Below are positions 1-7,064 of a stretch of DNA of 29,064 bases, in pieces; position 1 is the stretch's first letter; the number at the start of each line of letters is the position of its first letter. A program made the translations under genes and the position numbers. Source of the DNA: a virus; the IMG/VR virus record IMGVR_UViG_3300001419_000031, positions 1 to 29,064 of that record. One strand, given 5' to 3'. The notes beneath the pieces are model-generated. The model was not told the DNA's origin. It saw only the letters and a program-made list of their open reading frames with translations, and made no database searches.

Positions 1-31
1 CTACCTCCCCCCCCCTAAAGGGGGGGAGTAG
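1..31. repeat. C-tract/G-tract inverted repeat (strong hairpin)
   Basis: Positions 1-4 (CTAC) pair with 28-31 (GTAG), T6 pairs with A27, and C7-C13 pair with G20-G26, leaving one bulged C and a six-base loop. There is no T-run after either arm, so it does not look like an intrinsic terminator. Further G-runs at 36-41, 55-59 and 61-63 could form a G-quadruplex with 20-26. Confidence 0.6.
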
Positions 32-121
32 GATAGGGGGGTGAATACCCGAGTGGGGGCGGGTGGTTGCCGTCCCGCCCAACTGGCAAAGTGGGCAACG
101 AAACAGAAAGAAATCCCCAAA

Positions 122-147
122 AGAGCCAGACTCGCGAGAATGGCTCT
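122..147. promoter_or_regulatory. Operator-like dyad
   Basis: AGAGCCA (122-128) and TGGCTCT (141-147) are perfect inverted copies, and the centre CTCGCGAG (131-138) is itself a perfect palindrome. Taken as a 13+13 dyad centred at 134/135, 11 of 13 positions match. Its place upstream of the first gene suggests a regulator binding site. No cognate regulator is visible in the window. Confidence 0.35.
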
Positions 148-167
148 AGAATCGCTCAGAATCGACG
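137..167 (+). repeat. Three tandem AGAAT-type direct repeats, period 10-11
   Basis: AGAATGGCTCT (137-147), AGAATCGCTC (148-157) and AGAATCGACG (158-167) follow each other without a gap. The period is about one helical turn, and the first copy overlaps the right half of the 122-147 dyad. This could be an iteron-like protein-binding array or a chance low-complexity patch. Confidence 0.35.
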
Positions 168-342
168 CGAGCGGTTGGGGGTATCCTCGGAGGGGTAGAC
201 CCGTCCGAGCGCAGCACGGGCGACGCTAGGGGCCTTGTCGTCGATGCTGGGTGGTTGGTCTTGGCGATTCCGGCGATCGGCGAGCAGACCGACCCACTTC
301 CGACCACCTGCCGGCGGGCAGATCGTGCTACCGTCCGGCACC

Positions 343-582
343 ATGACCGACCTCGCCACGCTCTCCATCGACGAGCTCACCAGACGACTCGGCCGGCGCG
401 TCGGACTCATCGACGAAGTCTCGGATCTACTCACCGAGCTCGCCGATCGCGTGGATGACTTCGGCGAGCACGAGATCGCCGAGATCATGCGAGACCAAAG
501 CGACGACATCCGAGAACACGCGCGACGCATCGAGATCCTCGACGGCGAGAAGCACCTGGAACGGATCGGCGAAAAAAGGTGA
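343..582 (+). CDS. Small acidic helical protein of unknown function
   Basis: The 79-residue product is rich in Asp, Glu, Arg and Leu, and its pattern suggests two or three amphipathic helices; no membrane segment or known motif is visible. The ATG at 343 is preferred because upstream in-frame starts would add a Gly/Pro/Arg-rich stretch that does not look like protein. There is no good Shine-Dalgarno sequence. It is the first gene of the rightward cluster, 22 bases before the DUF3310 gene. I do not recognise the family; the length and charge suit a small regulatory or accessory phage protein. Confidence 0.55.
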   Translation: MTDLATLSIDELTRRLGRRVGLIDEVSDLLTELADRVDDFGEHEIAEIMRDQSDDIREHARRIEILDGEKHLERIGEKR

Positions 583-604
583 CCGCATCTGGTAGCCTGC
601 CGGG

Positions 605-895
605 ATGGAGAACCGGGAAGTCCTCGATCCGGCGCACTACTCGTGGATGCGAGAGGCCGTCGGGTGCGAGCCGAAAGACATAGCCGGACTCCTGCCATAC
701 CACCCAGGCACCGCGCTCGTCTACATTCTGCGAGCCGGACGCAAGGACTACCAAGGCAAGGCCGTCGATGAAGCAGCAATCATCGAATACGAAAAAGCCA
801 TCCGGCACCTCGGATTCGAAGTCGAACGTCTCCGCAATCGACTATCTCGGCAACGCAACGCCGAGAGGGAAACCACCGTCGATCATTGCGAATGA
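605..895 (+). CDS. DUF3310 family protein
   Basis: The 96-residue product carries the DUF3310 pattern: an N-terminal DPAHY (residues 8-12), a middle stretch on keeping the chain at a fixed length before ALVYILRAGRKD, and a C-terminal EYEKAIRHLGFEVERL helix. The family is common in phages and is often annotated as a SaV-like or nucleotide-kinase-associated protein; its biochemical role is not settled. The usual genomic setting is early or replication genes, whereas here it lies upstream of the terminase. The last 128 bases overlap the next gene in another frame. Family assignment is firm; function is unknown. Confidence 0.8.
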   Translation: MENREVLDPAHYSWMREAVGCEPKDIAGLLPYHPGTALVYILRAGRKDYQGKAVDEAAIIEYEKAIRHLGFEVERLRNRLSRQRNAERETTVDHCE

Positions 896-1079
896 GCCGG
901 AGACATACGATGCCGCGCTGCAATGGCTCAGAGCGCGCGTTAGTCGCACGTCATCCATCAGCTTTCGGCAGTTCTACGACGAATACCTTGTGCCAGTCCT
1001 GAAGACGAAATACTCGCACAAGGGCATCCTCGAAACCATCAAGGCCCGTCATGCCGAAGAATACGGGCAAATCAACTGA
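768..1079 (+). CDS. Hypothetical protein, possible helical DNA-binding C-terminus
   Basis: The 103-residue product has a Ser/Lys/Pro-rich, probably disordered first 35 residues and a helical C-terminal half (roughly 45-100) with a pattern resembling a small helix-turn-helix (FRQFYDEYLVPVL, then KGILETIKARHAEEYG). No ATG, GTG or TTG lies in frame between 768 and about 990, so the 128-base overlap with the DUF3310 gene appears real unless a rare start is used. It ends inside the start of the phosphoesterase gene (29-base overlap), so translation is probably coupled. I do not recognise the family; the helix-turn-helix reading is a guess from pattern. Confidence 0.5.
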   Translation: MKQQSSNTKKPSGTSDSKSNVSAIDYLGNATPRGKPPSIIANEPETYDAALQWLRARVSRTSSISFRQFYDEYLVPVLKTKYSHKGILETIKARHAEEYGQIN

Positions 1080-2109
1080 GGACTTCCTGGCTCAGGCCGA
1101 GCAAGACAAGCTCCGCCTTGAACGCGATCGCGTCGAACGAGCAGCACGCGAGGAAGTCAGACAGCTCCAGCGAATGCTTGAGCTTGAACGCGAGCGCGCC
1201 GAACTCGCCGAGCAGACGCTGGACTTCGCGCTGTCGATCCAGCACCCACCAAACAAGCAACCGATCCCAGTCAGATCGGACAAGGCCAACAGCGCCATCC
1301 CAGTCCTCGTTGCGTCTGACTGGCATGTCGGCGAAACCGTAGACGCACGCACCGTTGCCAACCGCAACACCTACGATCCAGACATCGCACGGAAGCGGGC
1401 CGTCGCGTTCTTCCAGTCCTCGGCACGACTCATCGAGCTCGCGCGATCAGGCGTCAAGATCGACACCGCAGTCCTCGCCATCCTTGGCGACATCATCACC
1501 GGCTACATCCACGAGGAGCTCGAAGAGTCGAACGCACTCTCGCCAACTGAAGAAGTCCTGTTCGCCATTGACCTGATCGTCTCGGGCATCGACTACCTGC
1601 TCGACAAGGCCAAGCTCAAGAAGCTGATCATCCCGTGCTGCTTTGGCAACCACGGACGCACCGGCAAGAAGCGCAAGGTCTCAACGGCCGCGCGCAACTC
1701 GTTCGAGTGGCTGATGTATCAGTTCCTCGGCAAGCTCTACGAAAAGGACAAGCGCGTCGAAGTCATCATCTCTGACGGCGCGCACCTCTACCTTGACCTC
1801 CACGGCCACGTGATTCGGTTTACGCACGGTGACGACATTCGATATCAGGGCGGTGTCGGAGGATTGTCGATCCCGATGCGGAAGGCCATCGACTCGTGGG
1901 ACCACTTCCAGGACTGCCAATACACAGTCTGCGGACACTGGCACCAGCTGCTGTTCGGGCCTGACTTCGTCGTCAATGGCTCGCTGATCGGCTACTCGGC
2001 CTACGCGCTGTCGGTCAAGGCACGGTTCGAGAAGCCACAGCAGGCTTTCTTCCTTATCGACAAAGACCACGGACGCACGCTTTCGTGCCCGATTCGAGTC
2101 GAGCCATGA
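1051..2109 (+). CDS. Metallophosphoesterase (calcineurin-like)
   Basis: The 352-residue protein has an N-terminal charged coiled coil (about 8-60) and a complete two-metal phosphoesterase core. Visible motifs are SDWHVGE (D90, H92), GDIITG (D147), GNHGR (N200, H201), HGD (H259) and GHWH (H296, H298), in the canonical order. Such enzymes hydrolyse phosphomono- or diesters. Phage members next to packaging genes are often annotated as DNA-repair exonuclease-like, but the substrate cannot be read here. It starts inside the preceding gene and ends in an ATGA overlap with the next, so it is part of one operon. All metal ligands being present argues for an active enzyme. Confidence 0.9.
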   Translation: MPKNTGKSTEDFLAQAEQDKLRLERDRVERAAREEVRQLQRMLELERERAELAEQTLDFALSIQHPPNKQPIPVRSDKANSAIPVLVASDWHVGETVDARTVANRNTYDPDIARKRAVAFFQSSARLIELARSGVKIDTAVLAILGDIITGYIHEELEESNALSPTEEVLFAIDLIVSGIDYLLDKAKLKKLIIPCCFGNHGRTGKKRKVSTAARNSFEWLMYQFLGKLYEKDKRVEVIISDGAHLYLDLHGHVIRFTHGDDIRYQGGVGGLSIPMRKAIDSWDHFQDCQYTVCGHWHQLLFGPDFVVNGSLIGYSAYALSVKARFEKPQQAFFLIDKDHGRTLSCPIRVEP

Positions 2110-2354
2110 AGCAGAGACCGCAGCCACAACTTGAGGAACTGTTCTTGGATCTGCTCGAATACCGTGACAAACTCCTACGCAGCATAGGTCGCGAAGAGTC
2201 AGTCCAAGATCGGCAGGAACTGAGGCAGCGCATCATCGAATCCATCTCGGACACCACCGAGATCCTTGTCGGTGAAGTCCTCGAACGGTTCCTCCGCGTC
2301 GAGTTTGGGCTGACGGCTGACCCGATCGAACCAGATCAAGATGATCCAGACTGA
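2106..2354 (+). CDS. Small acidic helical protein, unknown
   Basis: The 82-residue product is strongly helical and acidic, ending in a run of Asp/Pro/Glu residues. The ATG at 2106 is chosen because it forms an ATGA overlap with the phosphoesterase stop; an upstream in-frame start at 2085 would need a longer overlap. It overlaps the next gene by 14 bases. No motif or membrane segment is visible. Its place just before the terminase small subunit suggests a packaging or late-regulation accessory role, but that is only context. Confidence 0.6.
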   Translation: MKQRPQPQLEELFLDLLEYRDKLLRSIGREESVQDRQELRQRIIESISDTTEILVGEVLERFLRVEFGLTADPIEPDQDDPD

Positions 2355-2574
2355 CAAGACTGTCGGCGAGCAAATACGCATCGCCATCGTCGCTGCTTCG
2401 GAACTGTCGCGCGCTCTTGATACACTACAGCGCAGAGTGCACGGACCATTCGATAGCGCGCTCGTCGAGACGGCTGCGGCTGATGTGACTGCGATCTACA
2501 TCGCTCTCGGCGAAGCACTCGTTCGATGTGGCAACGGGCGCATTCGCCAATACACCGAAAAGCAGACTACCTGA
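2341..2574 (+). CDS. Small helical protein, unknown
   Basis: The 77-residue product consists mainly of Ala/Leu/Ile-rich amphipathic helices (about 6-62) and a short basic, polar tail. The start overlaps the preceding gene by 14 bases and the stop overlaps the terminase small-subunit start as TGATG, which supports expression as part of the operon. There is no recognisable domain. The helical pattern could support oligomerisation, but no function can be assigned. Confidence 0.6.
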   Translation: MIQTDKTVGEQIRIAIVAASELSRALDTLQRRVHGPFDSALVETAAADVTAIYIALGEALVRCGNGRIRQYTEKQTT

Positions 2575-3095
2575 TGGCAGCTAAGAAGAGGCCAGTCGGC
2601 AGACCGCGGACGGTCATGACCAACGAGGCGAAGGCCAAGATCGTCAAGTCCGTCGAGCTCGGTATGTGGCCGGAGCGTGCTGCTGAAATGCACGGCATCA
2701 ACGGCGCCACCATGCGAAGCGAGCGCAAGCGCGATCCTGTATTTGCCACCGCCATAAAAGAGGCTGAGTCCAACGCTGAGAAGTCTGTGCTGTCTCGCAT
2801 GTTCCGGCACATGGAGACGCAGTGGACGGCGTGCGCTTGGATGCTGGAGCGCAGATGGGCTGAACGCTGGCGCAAGCGCGACGGCGACGACATGGCGCGC
2901 AAGGTGCGCTCCGAGCCCGTCAAGGATCAGAAGGACATCCACTCGCTGCTGATGGACATGGTCAGCGCCGCGGCGTCTGGCAAGATCACGCCGAAGCAGC
3001 TCAAGGACATGGCGCAGTCGCTTGGCATCGCGTCTGACATCAGCGAGCGCGCCGATCTGGAGGAGCGCATCAAGAAGCTCGAAGGCAATGGGTAG
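2574..3095 (+). CDS. terS: Terminase small subunit
   Basis: The 173-residue protein begins with a basic KKRPVGRPR arm, followed by a helix-turn-helix-like segment (about 28-52), and contains ACAWMLERRWAERW (86-99), a motif characteristic of phage terminase small subunits. TerS recognises the packaging site on phage DNA and regulates the large subunit. The C-terminus (about 110-173) is helical and charged, ending in EERIKKLEGNG. The ATG at 2574 forms a TGATG overlap with the preceding gene; a longer start at 2526 lies inside that gene. The start of the large subunit overlaps its last codons by eight bases, the normal terS-terL order. Confidence 0.85.
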   Translation: MAAKKRPVGRPRTVMTNEAKAKIVKSVELGMWPERAAEMHGINGATMRSERKRDPVFATAIKEAESNAEKSVLSRMFRHMETQWTACAWMLERRWAERWRKRDGDDMARKVRSEPVKDQKDIHSLLMDMVSAAASGKITPKQLKDMAQSLGIASDISERADLEERIKKLEGNG

Positions 3096-4683
3096 ACCGC
3101 GCAGCGCGCTGCTTGTCCGCATCGACGAGCTCGAAGCCAACAGCGGACAGGCAGGCCAAGCTGTCATCGAGGACCTGCGGCGCACCGTCCAGGCCATGCG
3201 CGATTGCCGGCCGAACGAGGACACGCCCGCTGCTCGCCGCAAGGCAAAGGCTGCGCTGGAGATCCTGCCGCCCAAGTGGGCCGAGATCTTCGGGCGCTAC
3301 GACTACCACCCAACCCAGGCCCAAGCGCGCACCTCGCAGGCTCGCTATCGGGCGATCGAGGCCGGCCGCCGATCAGGCAAGACAGCAGACCGCAAGGCAG
3401 AGATCGTCGAGCGCGCGCTGGACCCTGACTGGTTCCAAGCCAACGGACTCTCGCAGAGGTTTATCGCTGTCGGCCTGCCAACCCAGCAGCAGACGCGCGA
3501 CCTCTACATGGACGACCTCGTCTCGCTGATCCCTCGACGATTCCTCGCAGGCGAACCGCGCTACTCTGACCCGCAGATGATCCGCACCGTCGCCGGCGGA
3601 CGGATCAAGCTCGCCGGCATGGACAGGCCGCAGCGCGCAGAAGGTGAACCGATCGACGATCTGTTCCTCGACGAGGTCGCCGACATGCGGCTCGGGCGAG
3701 CTGTCATCGACAGGCACCTTCGGCCATCGCTCTCGACGCGAGGTCGGCCACCCGGCTCTGTGACAGCCTACGGGACCACCGACATGGTCTCGGGCTCTGA
3801 GTTCATCGAACTGTGCGACGGATGGCTCACGCGCCAGCAGGACGGCGACAGCGAATACGCATACTTTCACTGGTCCTCGCAAGGCATCATCAGCGACGAG
3901 GAATGGGAGCGGCAGCGCACGCAGCTCGACCCGGCGACCTTCGCTGTCGAATACGAGGCACGGCGCGTCTCGACCGGCGACCTCGCCTACTGGTGCTTCC
4001 GTCGAGCCGAGAACGTCACGCCGTCGCTGCGCCTGATCCCGGACACGCCAGCCATCCTGTGCTTCGACTGGAACGTCAGGCCGGGCACCGCGACCATCCT
4101 TCAGGAGCAGTCGATCGAGGACTACACGACAGCCGACATCCTGCCGGAGAAGATCTCCGACGACTTCACGGCTGTCCTCGGCGAGGTATTCCTGCGCAAC
4201 AACGGCCAAGCGCCGCGCGTCGTTGGTGCTGCCATCCAGAAGCTACGCGAGCTCGGCCACCGCGGGACTGTCCTCGCCTACGGCGACCCTGCCGGCGGAG
4301 CCTCGCACGCAGCCGCAACCGAAGGCACCTGTCTTGAGCATCTCCGCAAGCTCGGGCGAGAGGCGTTCGGTGATCGGTTCTCGATGCGGTTCCGCAAGTC
4401 CGCGCCGGCAATCGTGGCTAGGCTCAACGCCGTCAACGGACGGCTCAGGTCAGCCGACGAACAGATCAGGATGCTCGTGCACCCGTCGTGCGTCGAGACG
4501 ATCAAGGACTTCGAGCAGGTCCACATCGAGCAGGCCAAGTCCGGCGCCATCCAGATCGAGAAGGCGACCAGCGGCCCGAAGAAGGACCGCACGCACCTGA
4601 CCGACGGTCTCGGCTACTATGTCGCCGCCGAGTTCCCATCGCGCACGCGGACGGGACTCGTGGACGCTGACCTTGGCGTATAA
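3088..4683 (+). CDS. terL: Terminase large subunit (ATPase-nuclease)
   Basis: The 531-residue protein is the DNA-packaging motor. The ATPase domain shows a Walker A motif GRRSGKT (93-99), a Walker B motif DLFLDEVADM with D195/E196, and a coupling motif TAYGTTDM. The C-terminal RNase H-like nuclease shows its acidic residues in CFDWN (D327), YGDPAGG (D400) and HLTDGLGY (D506). Length is typical. ATG 3088 overlaps the end of terS by eight bases and gives the natural MGRPRS start; a longer in-frame start at 3022 lies inside terS. The first 85 residues are helical and precede the motor, perhaps contacting TerS or the portal. Confidence 0.95.
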   Translation: MGRPRSALLVRIDELEANSGQAGQAVIEDLRRTVQAMRDCRPNEDTPAARRKAKAALEILPPKWAEIFGRYDYHPTQAQARTSQARYRAIEAGRRSGKTADRKAEIVERALDPDWFQANGLSQRFIAVGLPTQQQTRDLYMDDLVSLIPRRFLAGEPRYSDPQMIRTVAGGRIKLAGMDRPQRAEGEPIDDLFLDEVADMRLGRAVIDRHLRPSLSTRGRPPGSVTAYGTTDMVSGSEFIELCDGWLTRQQDGDSEYAYFHWSSQGIISDEEWERQRTQLDPATFAVEYEARRVSTGDLAYWCFRRAENVTPSLRLIPDTPAILCFDWNVRPGTATILQEQSIEDYTTADILPEKISDDFTAVLGEVFLRNNGQAPRVVGAAIQKLRELGHRGTVLAYGDPAGGASHAAATEGTCLEHLRKLGREAFGDRFSMRFRKSAPAIVARLNAVNGRLRSADEQIRMLVHPSCVETIKDFEQVHIEQAKSGAIQIEKATSGPKKDRTHLTDGLGYYVAAEFPSRTRTGLVDADLGV

Positions 4684-4724
4684 GCTGCTCGGCAGTGTAT
4701 GATCGACAACCGGACCCAATCACC

Positions 4725-5039
4725 ATGCGCTGCGCAATCTTGCTGACGATCCTGTGCCTGCCATCGTGCGGGCTGTTCTCGCCGGACACCAAGCCGGCAA
4801 CCGATGCGATGGTCATGCTTGAGCAGATCAACGCAGCGCGCCTTGAGCGCGAGATGGCACTCGCCGAGCGCATCACCGACGAGGACGCCCGCGCACAGTG
4901 GGTTGCGGCCTTTGAGCGCGACGCCGGGCAGGTCTCGTCGATGCACTCCAAGCTGCTCGAATGGGTGGATGCTGTCGGCGCGATCAACTGGAAGGAGCTC
5001 TACGAGTCCGTGCGGATTGAGCCGGGAGTCGAGCGATGA
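4725..5039 (+). CDS. Small predicted lipoprotein
   Basis: The 104-residue product starts with a short signal peptide: MR, a hydrophobic stretch (residues 3-12) and a lipobox-like LPSC ending at Cys15. The remaining 85 residues are soluble, acidic and helical. ATG 4725 is preferred over a GTG at 4695 because it puts the hydrophobic segment at the N-terminus. A mature lipoprotein of this size next to a holin-like gene fits an outer-membrane spanin-type or other envelope protein, but it lacks the proline-rich tract of classic Rz1. It ends in an ATGA overlap. Proline at position -2 of the lipobox is unusual. Confidence 0.65.
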   Translation: MRCAILLTILCLPSCGLFSPDTKPATDAMVMLEQINAARLEREMALAERITDEDARAQWVAAFERDAGQVSSMHSKLLEWVDAVGAINWKELYESVRIEPGVER

Positions 5040-5272
5040 CGCTGTTCAACGGCGAGCTGCCTGACCCAGGCGAGATCGACATCAGCCCGGCAGAGACTGG
5101 CGACATTCTGTCTCGGTTGGCTTCGATGACCGACGAGGAGTTCGAGGCCGTCTGGGTCAAGCTCGATGCCAAGGTCCACGAGGCCAAGTTCTACCGGCAG
5201 GTCTTTCTCTCGACGGCTCAGGCGCTCGAATCCCTGAAGCCAATCATCGCCATGCTGAAGGCTGCGCTATGA
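5036..5272 (+). CDS. Small acidic protein between lipoprotein and holin-like genes
   Basis: The 78-residue product has an acidic N-terminal half (residues 5-45, with a TDEEFEAVW helix) and a more hydrophobic C-terminal helix (about 48-78, with LKPIIAMLKAAL). There is no signal peptide and no clear membrane segment. It is joined by ATGA overlaps on both sides, so it is translated together with the lipoprotein and the holin-like protein. Its family is unknown to me; context suggests a role in the same envelope-related cassette. Confidence 0.6.
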   Translation: MTLFNGELPDPGEIDISPAETGDILSRLASMTDEEFEAVWVKLDAKVHEAKFYRQVFLSTAQALESLKPIIAMLKAAL

Positions 5273-5460
5273 ACAACCAAGCCATGACGAACGGCGGCAT
5301 CGCTGTCGCTGTCTCCACTTTGCTCGCATGGGCCGTTCGTGAGTTCGGCGACATCGAGATCCCCGCCGAAGTCGGCGCCGCACTGGCGACGATCGTCGGG
5401 TTCTTCATCGGTTGGCGGACGCCCACCCCGCCGGCCATGCTCAACGAGGCGCCGGAATGA
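5269..5460 (+). CDS. Holin-like two-helix membrane protein
   Basis: The 63-residue product has two hydrophobic segments (about 10-25 and 34-50) separated by an acidic turn with IPAEVGAAL, and a short proline-rich tail. This resembles small class II holin-type proteins of proteobacterial phages, whose second helix often follows a P-A/P-E-V pattern. A holin would permeabilise the inner membrane at lysis time. No endolysin gene lies in the window, so the lysis reading rests on topology and on the adjoining lipoprotein gene. ATGA overlaps on both sides tie it to the portal operon. Confidence 0.6.
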   Translation: MNNQAMTNGGIAVAVSTLLAWAVREFGDIEIPAEVGAALATIVGFFIGWRTPTPPAMLNEAPE

Positions 5461-7064
5461 CCGTCTGGGATCAGCGACCCGAATACGAGGCTGTGCTTGC
5501 CGAGTGGGAGCTGGTCCGCGATCAGCTCGCCGGCACGCCAGCCATGCGCGGTGTCTCGCCGTCGCAGATCGGTCAGCAGTCATACATCAATCAGGCCGAG
5601 CGGTCCTACGGCTCGTCGCCGTGGCTGCTTCGTCTGCCGACTGACACCGACGACAGCTACCGGCTGCGATGGGAGCGTGCGTTCTACTTCGGCGCCTACC
5701 CTGACGCCGTTCGACGCATCGCGTCCAAGCCGTTCCAGGAACCCGTCGTCGTGCGCGGCTACCCTGACGGGCACCTGATCGAAGAGATGAAGCAGAACGT
5801 GGACCGGCGCGGCTCAACGCTGCACCGATTCGCGTGCGGGCACTTTGAGACCAAGATCGCCTACGGCGTCTCGCACGTCATGCTCGCGAAGCCGGGCAGA
5901 GATCGCATCCCGGCCGAGTTCGTGCTGCCTGACGGATCAGTCTCTGAGCTTGGCTTGCGCCGATTCTCGCTGCGTCCGTATCTGCGCCGCGTGCATCCGA
6001 TGCGCGTGGTTGCGTGGGAGTTCGAGGAAGGCCCGGACGGTGCGCCTGATCTCGTTGAGGCCCGCATCCGCGATGACCAGTGGGAGCAGGTCGGCGGCGA
6101 ATACGTCTGGGTCGAACGCATCCATGTCTACTACATGGACAACGGCGAGGCCAAGCGCGTCACGCACCGCAGGCTCGCCGACAACCGCGACGAGACGGAG
6201 TCTGTTGAGGAGGAAGTCGGGCTCGGGCTTGGCTTCATCCCGCTCTACACCGACTCATCACAGGAGACCGAAGACCCTGACGAAGCGATGGTCTGCCGGC
6301 CGCCGATGGCGGACTTGCTCTACCTGAACCTCCAGCACTTTCAGGAGTCAGCCGAGCAGGCCGTTGCCTTGCTGATGGCTCGATCGGAAGGGCTCGTCGA
6401 GATCGGCGCTCGCGAGGAGGAGATCAAGCGACCGCTCGCGTTCGGGCTTGGTCGCGCCAAGCGCACGTCCTCGATGCCGAGCGAATACGAGCTCAAGTTC
6501 GTCGGCCCGTCTGGCATCGGCGTCCAGCGTGGTCGCGAGTCGCTGCAAGAGATCGAGTCTCGCATGGCGAAGCTCGGCGCGCAGCCGCTGATCCGTCAGA
6601 CGGCGAACGTGACCGCCCGTGGCACGATGGCTGATGAGGCCAAGGTCGAAGCCGAGTCCGAGAAGATGGCTCGCAGCACGGAGGACTTCTTCGAGCGCAT
6701 CTTCCGCGACATCGACGTGCTCGAATACGGCGCGGAAGGATCGGACGAGCGGCTTGAGGGCTTTGAGCTCGACATCTTCGCTGACTTCGGGTTCGACTTT
6801 GGTGACACGTCCGCACGCGCGAAGCTCGTGCTCGAACTCAACAAGGCCGGCATCTACCCGGACAAGCTCGTCATCGAGGCGTGGCGCTCGCTCAAGGTCC
6901 TGCCGGAGGAGATCGACGCCGACGAGGTGATGACCATGCTTGACGACCAGCGGGCCACGTCGCTTGAGCGGGCCGCCGGCATGATGTCAGACATGAGGCA
7001 GTCGCCCGACGACGAGGACGACGAAGACGACCTTGAAGACGAGGACGCCGATAGCGGCACCTGA
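5457..7064 (+). CDS. Portal protein (DUF4055 family)
   Basis: The 535-residue protein matches the DUF4055 portal type: an N-terminal segment (about 8-110) with LVRDQLAGT and ERAFYFGAYPDAVRRI, a central part with RPYLRRVHPMRVVAWEFEE, a long helical stretch ADLLYLNLQHFQESAEQAV, and SRMAKLGAQPLI before the C-terminal helices. The dodecameric portal is the DNA channel at the capsid vertex and the docking site for terminase and connector. The last 20 residues (517-535) are almost all Asp/Glu. ATG 5457 forms an ATGA overlap with the holin-like gene, and the stop overlaps the MuF-like gene as TGATG. Order terL-portal-MuF-scaffold-coat is canonical. Confidence 0.85.
   Translation: MTVWDQRPEYEAVLAEWELVRDQLAGTPAMRGVSPSQIGQQSYINQAERSYGSSPWLLRLPTDTDDSYRLRWERAFYFGAYPDAVRRIASKPFQEPVVVRGYPDGHLIEEMKQNVDRRGSTLHRFACGHFETKIAYGVSHVMLAKPGRDRIPAEFVLPDGSVSELGLRRFSLRPYLRRVHPMRVVAWEFEEGPDGAPDLVEARIRDDQWEQVGGEYVWVERIHVYYMDNGEAKRVTHRRLADNRDETESVEEEVGLGLGFIPLYTDSSQETEDPDEAMVCRPPMADLLYLNLQHFQESAEQAVALLMARSEGLVEIGAREEEIKRPLAFGLGRAKRTSSMPSEYELKFVGPSGIGVQRGRESLQEIESRMAKLGAQPLIRQTANVTARGTMADEAKVEAESEKMARSTEDFFERIFRDIDVLEYGAEGSDERLEGFELDIFADFGFDFGDTSARAKLVLELNKAGIYPDKLVIEAWRSLKVLPEEIDADEVMTMLDDQRATSLERAAGMMSDMRQSPDDEDDEDDLEDEDADSGT

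Larger units (their letters stand above)
1..342. other. Leader region without a convincing gene
   Basis: No open frame here has a persuasive start and product. The stretch begins with a nine-C run and a seven-G run that fold on each other, continues with further G-tracts to about position 66, then holds a dyad at 122-147 followed by three AGAAT-type repeats to 167. Two small inverted repeats (308-321 and 325-341) sit just before the first likely start codon at 343. I saw no clear -35/-10 pair. It is most simply read as the regulatory leader of the rightward operon or as sequence close to a genome or contig end. Confidence 0.5.

Noticed and set aside
1-31. Intrinsic terminator at the C/G-tract hairpin
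   Set aside because: Neither arm is followed by a T-run on its own strand, so only the hairpin is supported.
41-229. 62-codon open frame in the leader (GTG start)
   Set aside because: The product is rich in Gly, Arg, Pro and Trp without a domain pattern. It starts within G-tracts and spans the dyad and repeats, which better fit non-coding sequence.
571-582. Possible frameshift at the A-run before the stop of the first gene
   Set aside because: The run GAA AAA AGG is not in X XXY YYZ form in this frame, and the -1 frame does not lead into the next gene.
156-779. 207-codon minus-strand open frame
   Set aside because: It lies opposite the first plus-strand genes, including the recognised DUF3310 gene. 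The Arg/Ser-rich product is typical of the antisense of GC-rich coding DNA.
3373-4209. 278-codon minus-strand frame inside terL
   Set aside because: Terminase motifs on the plus strand prove the coding direction. High GC at third positions leaves few antisense stops.
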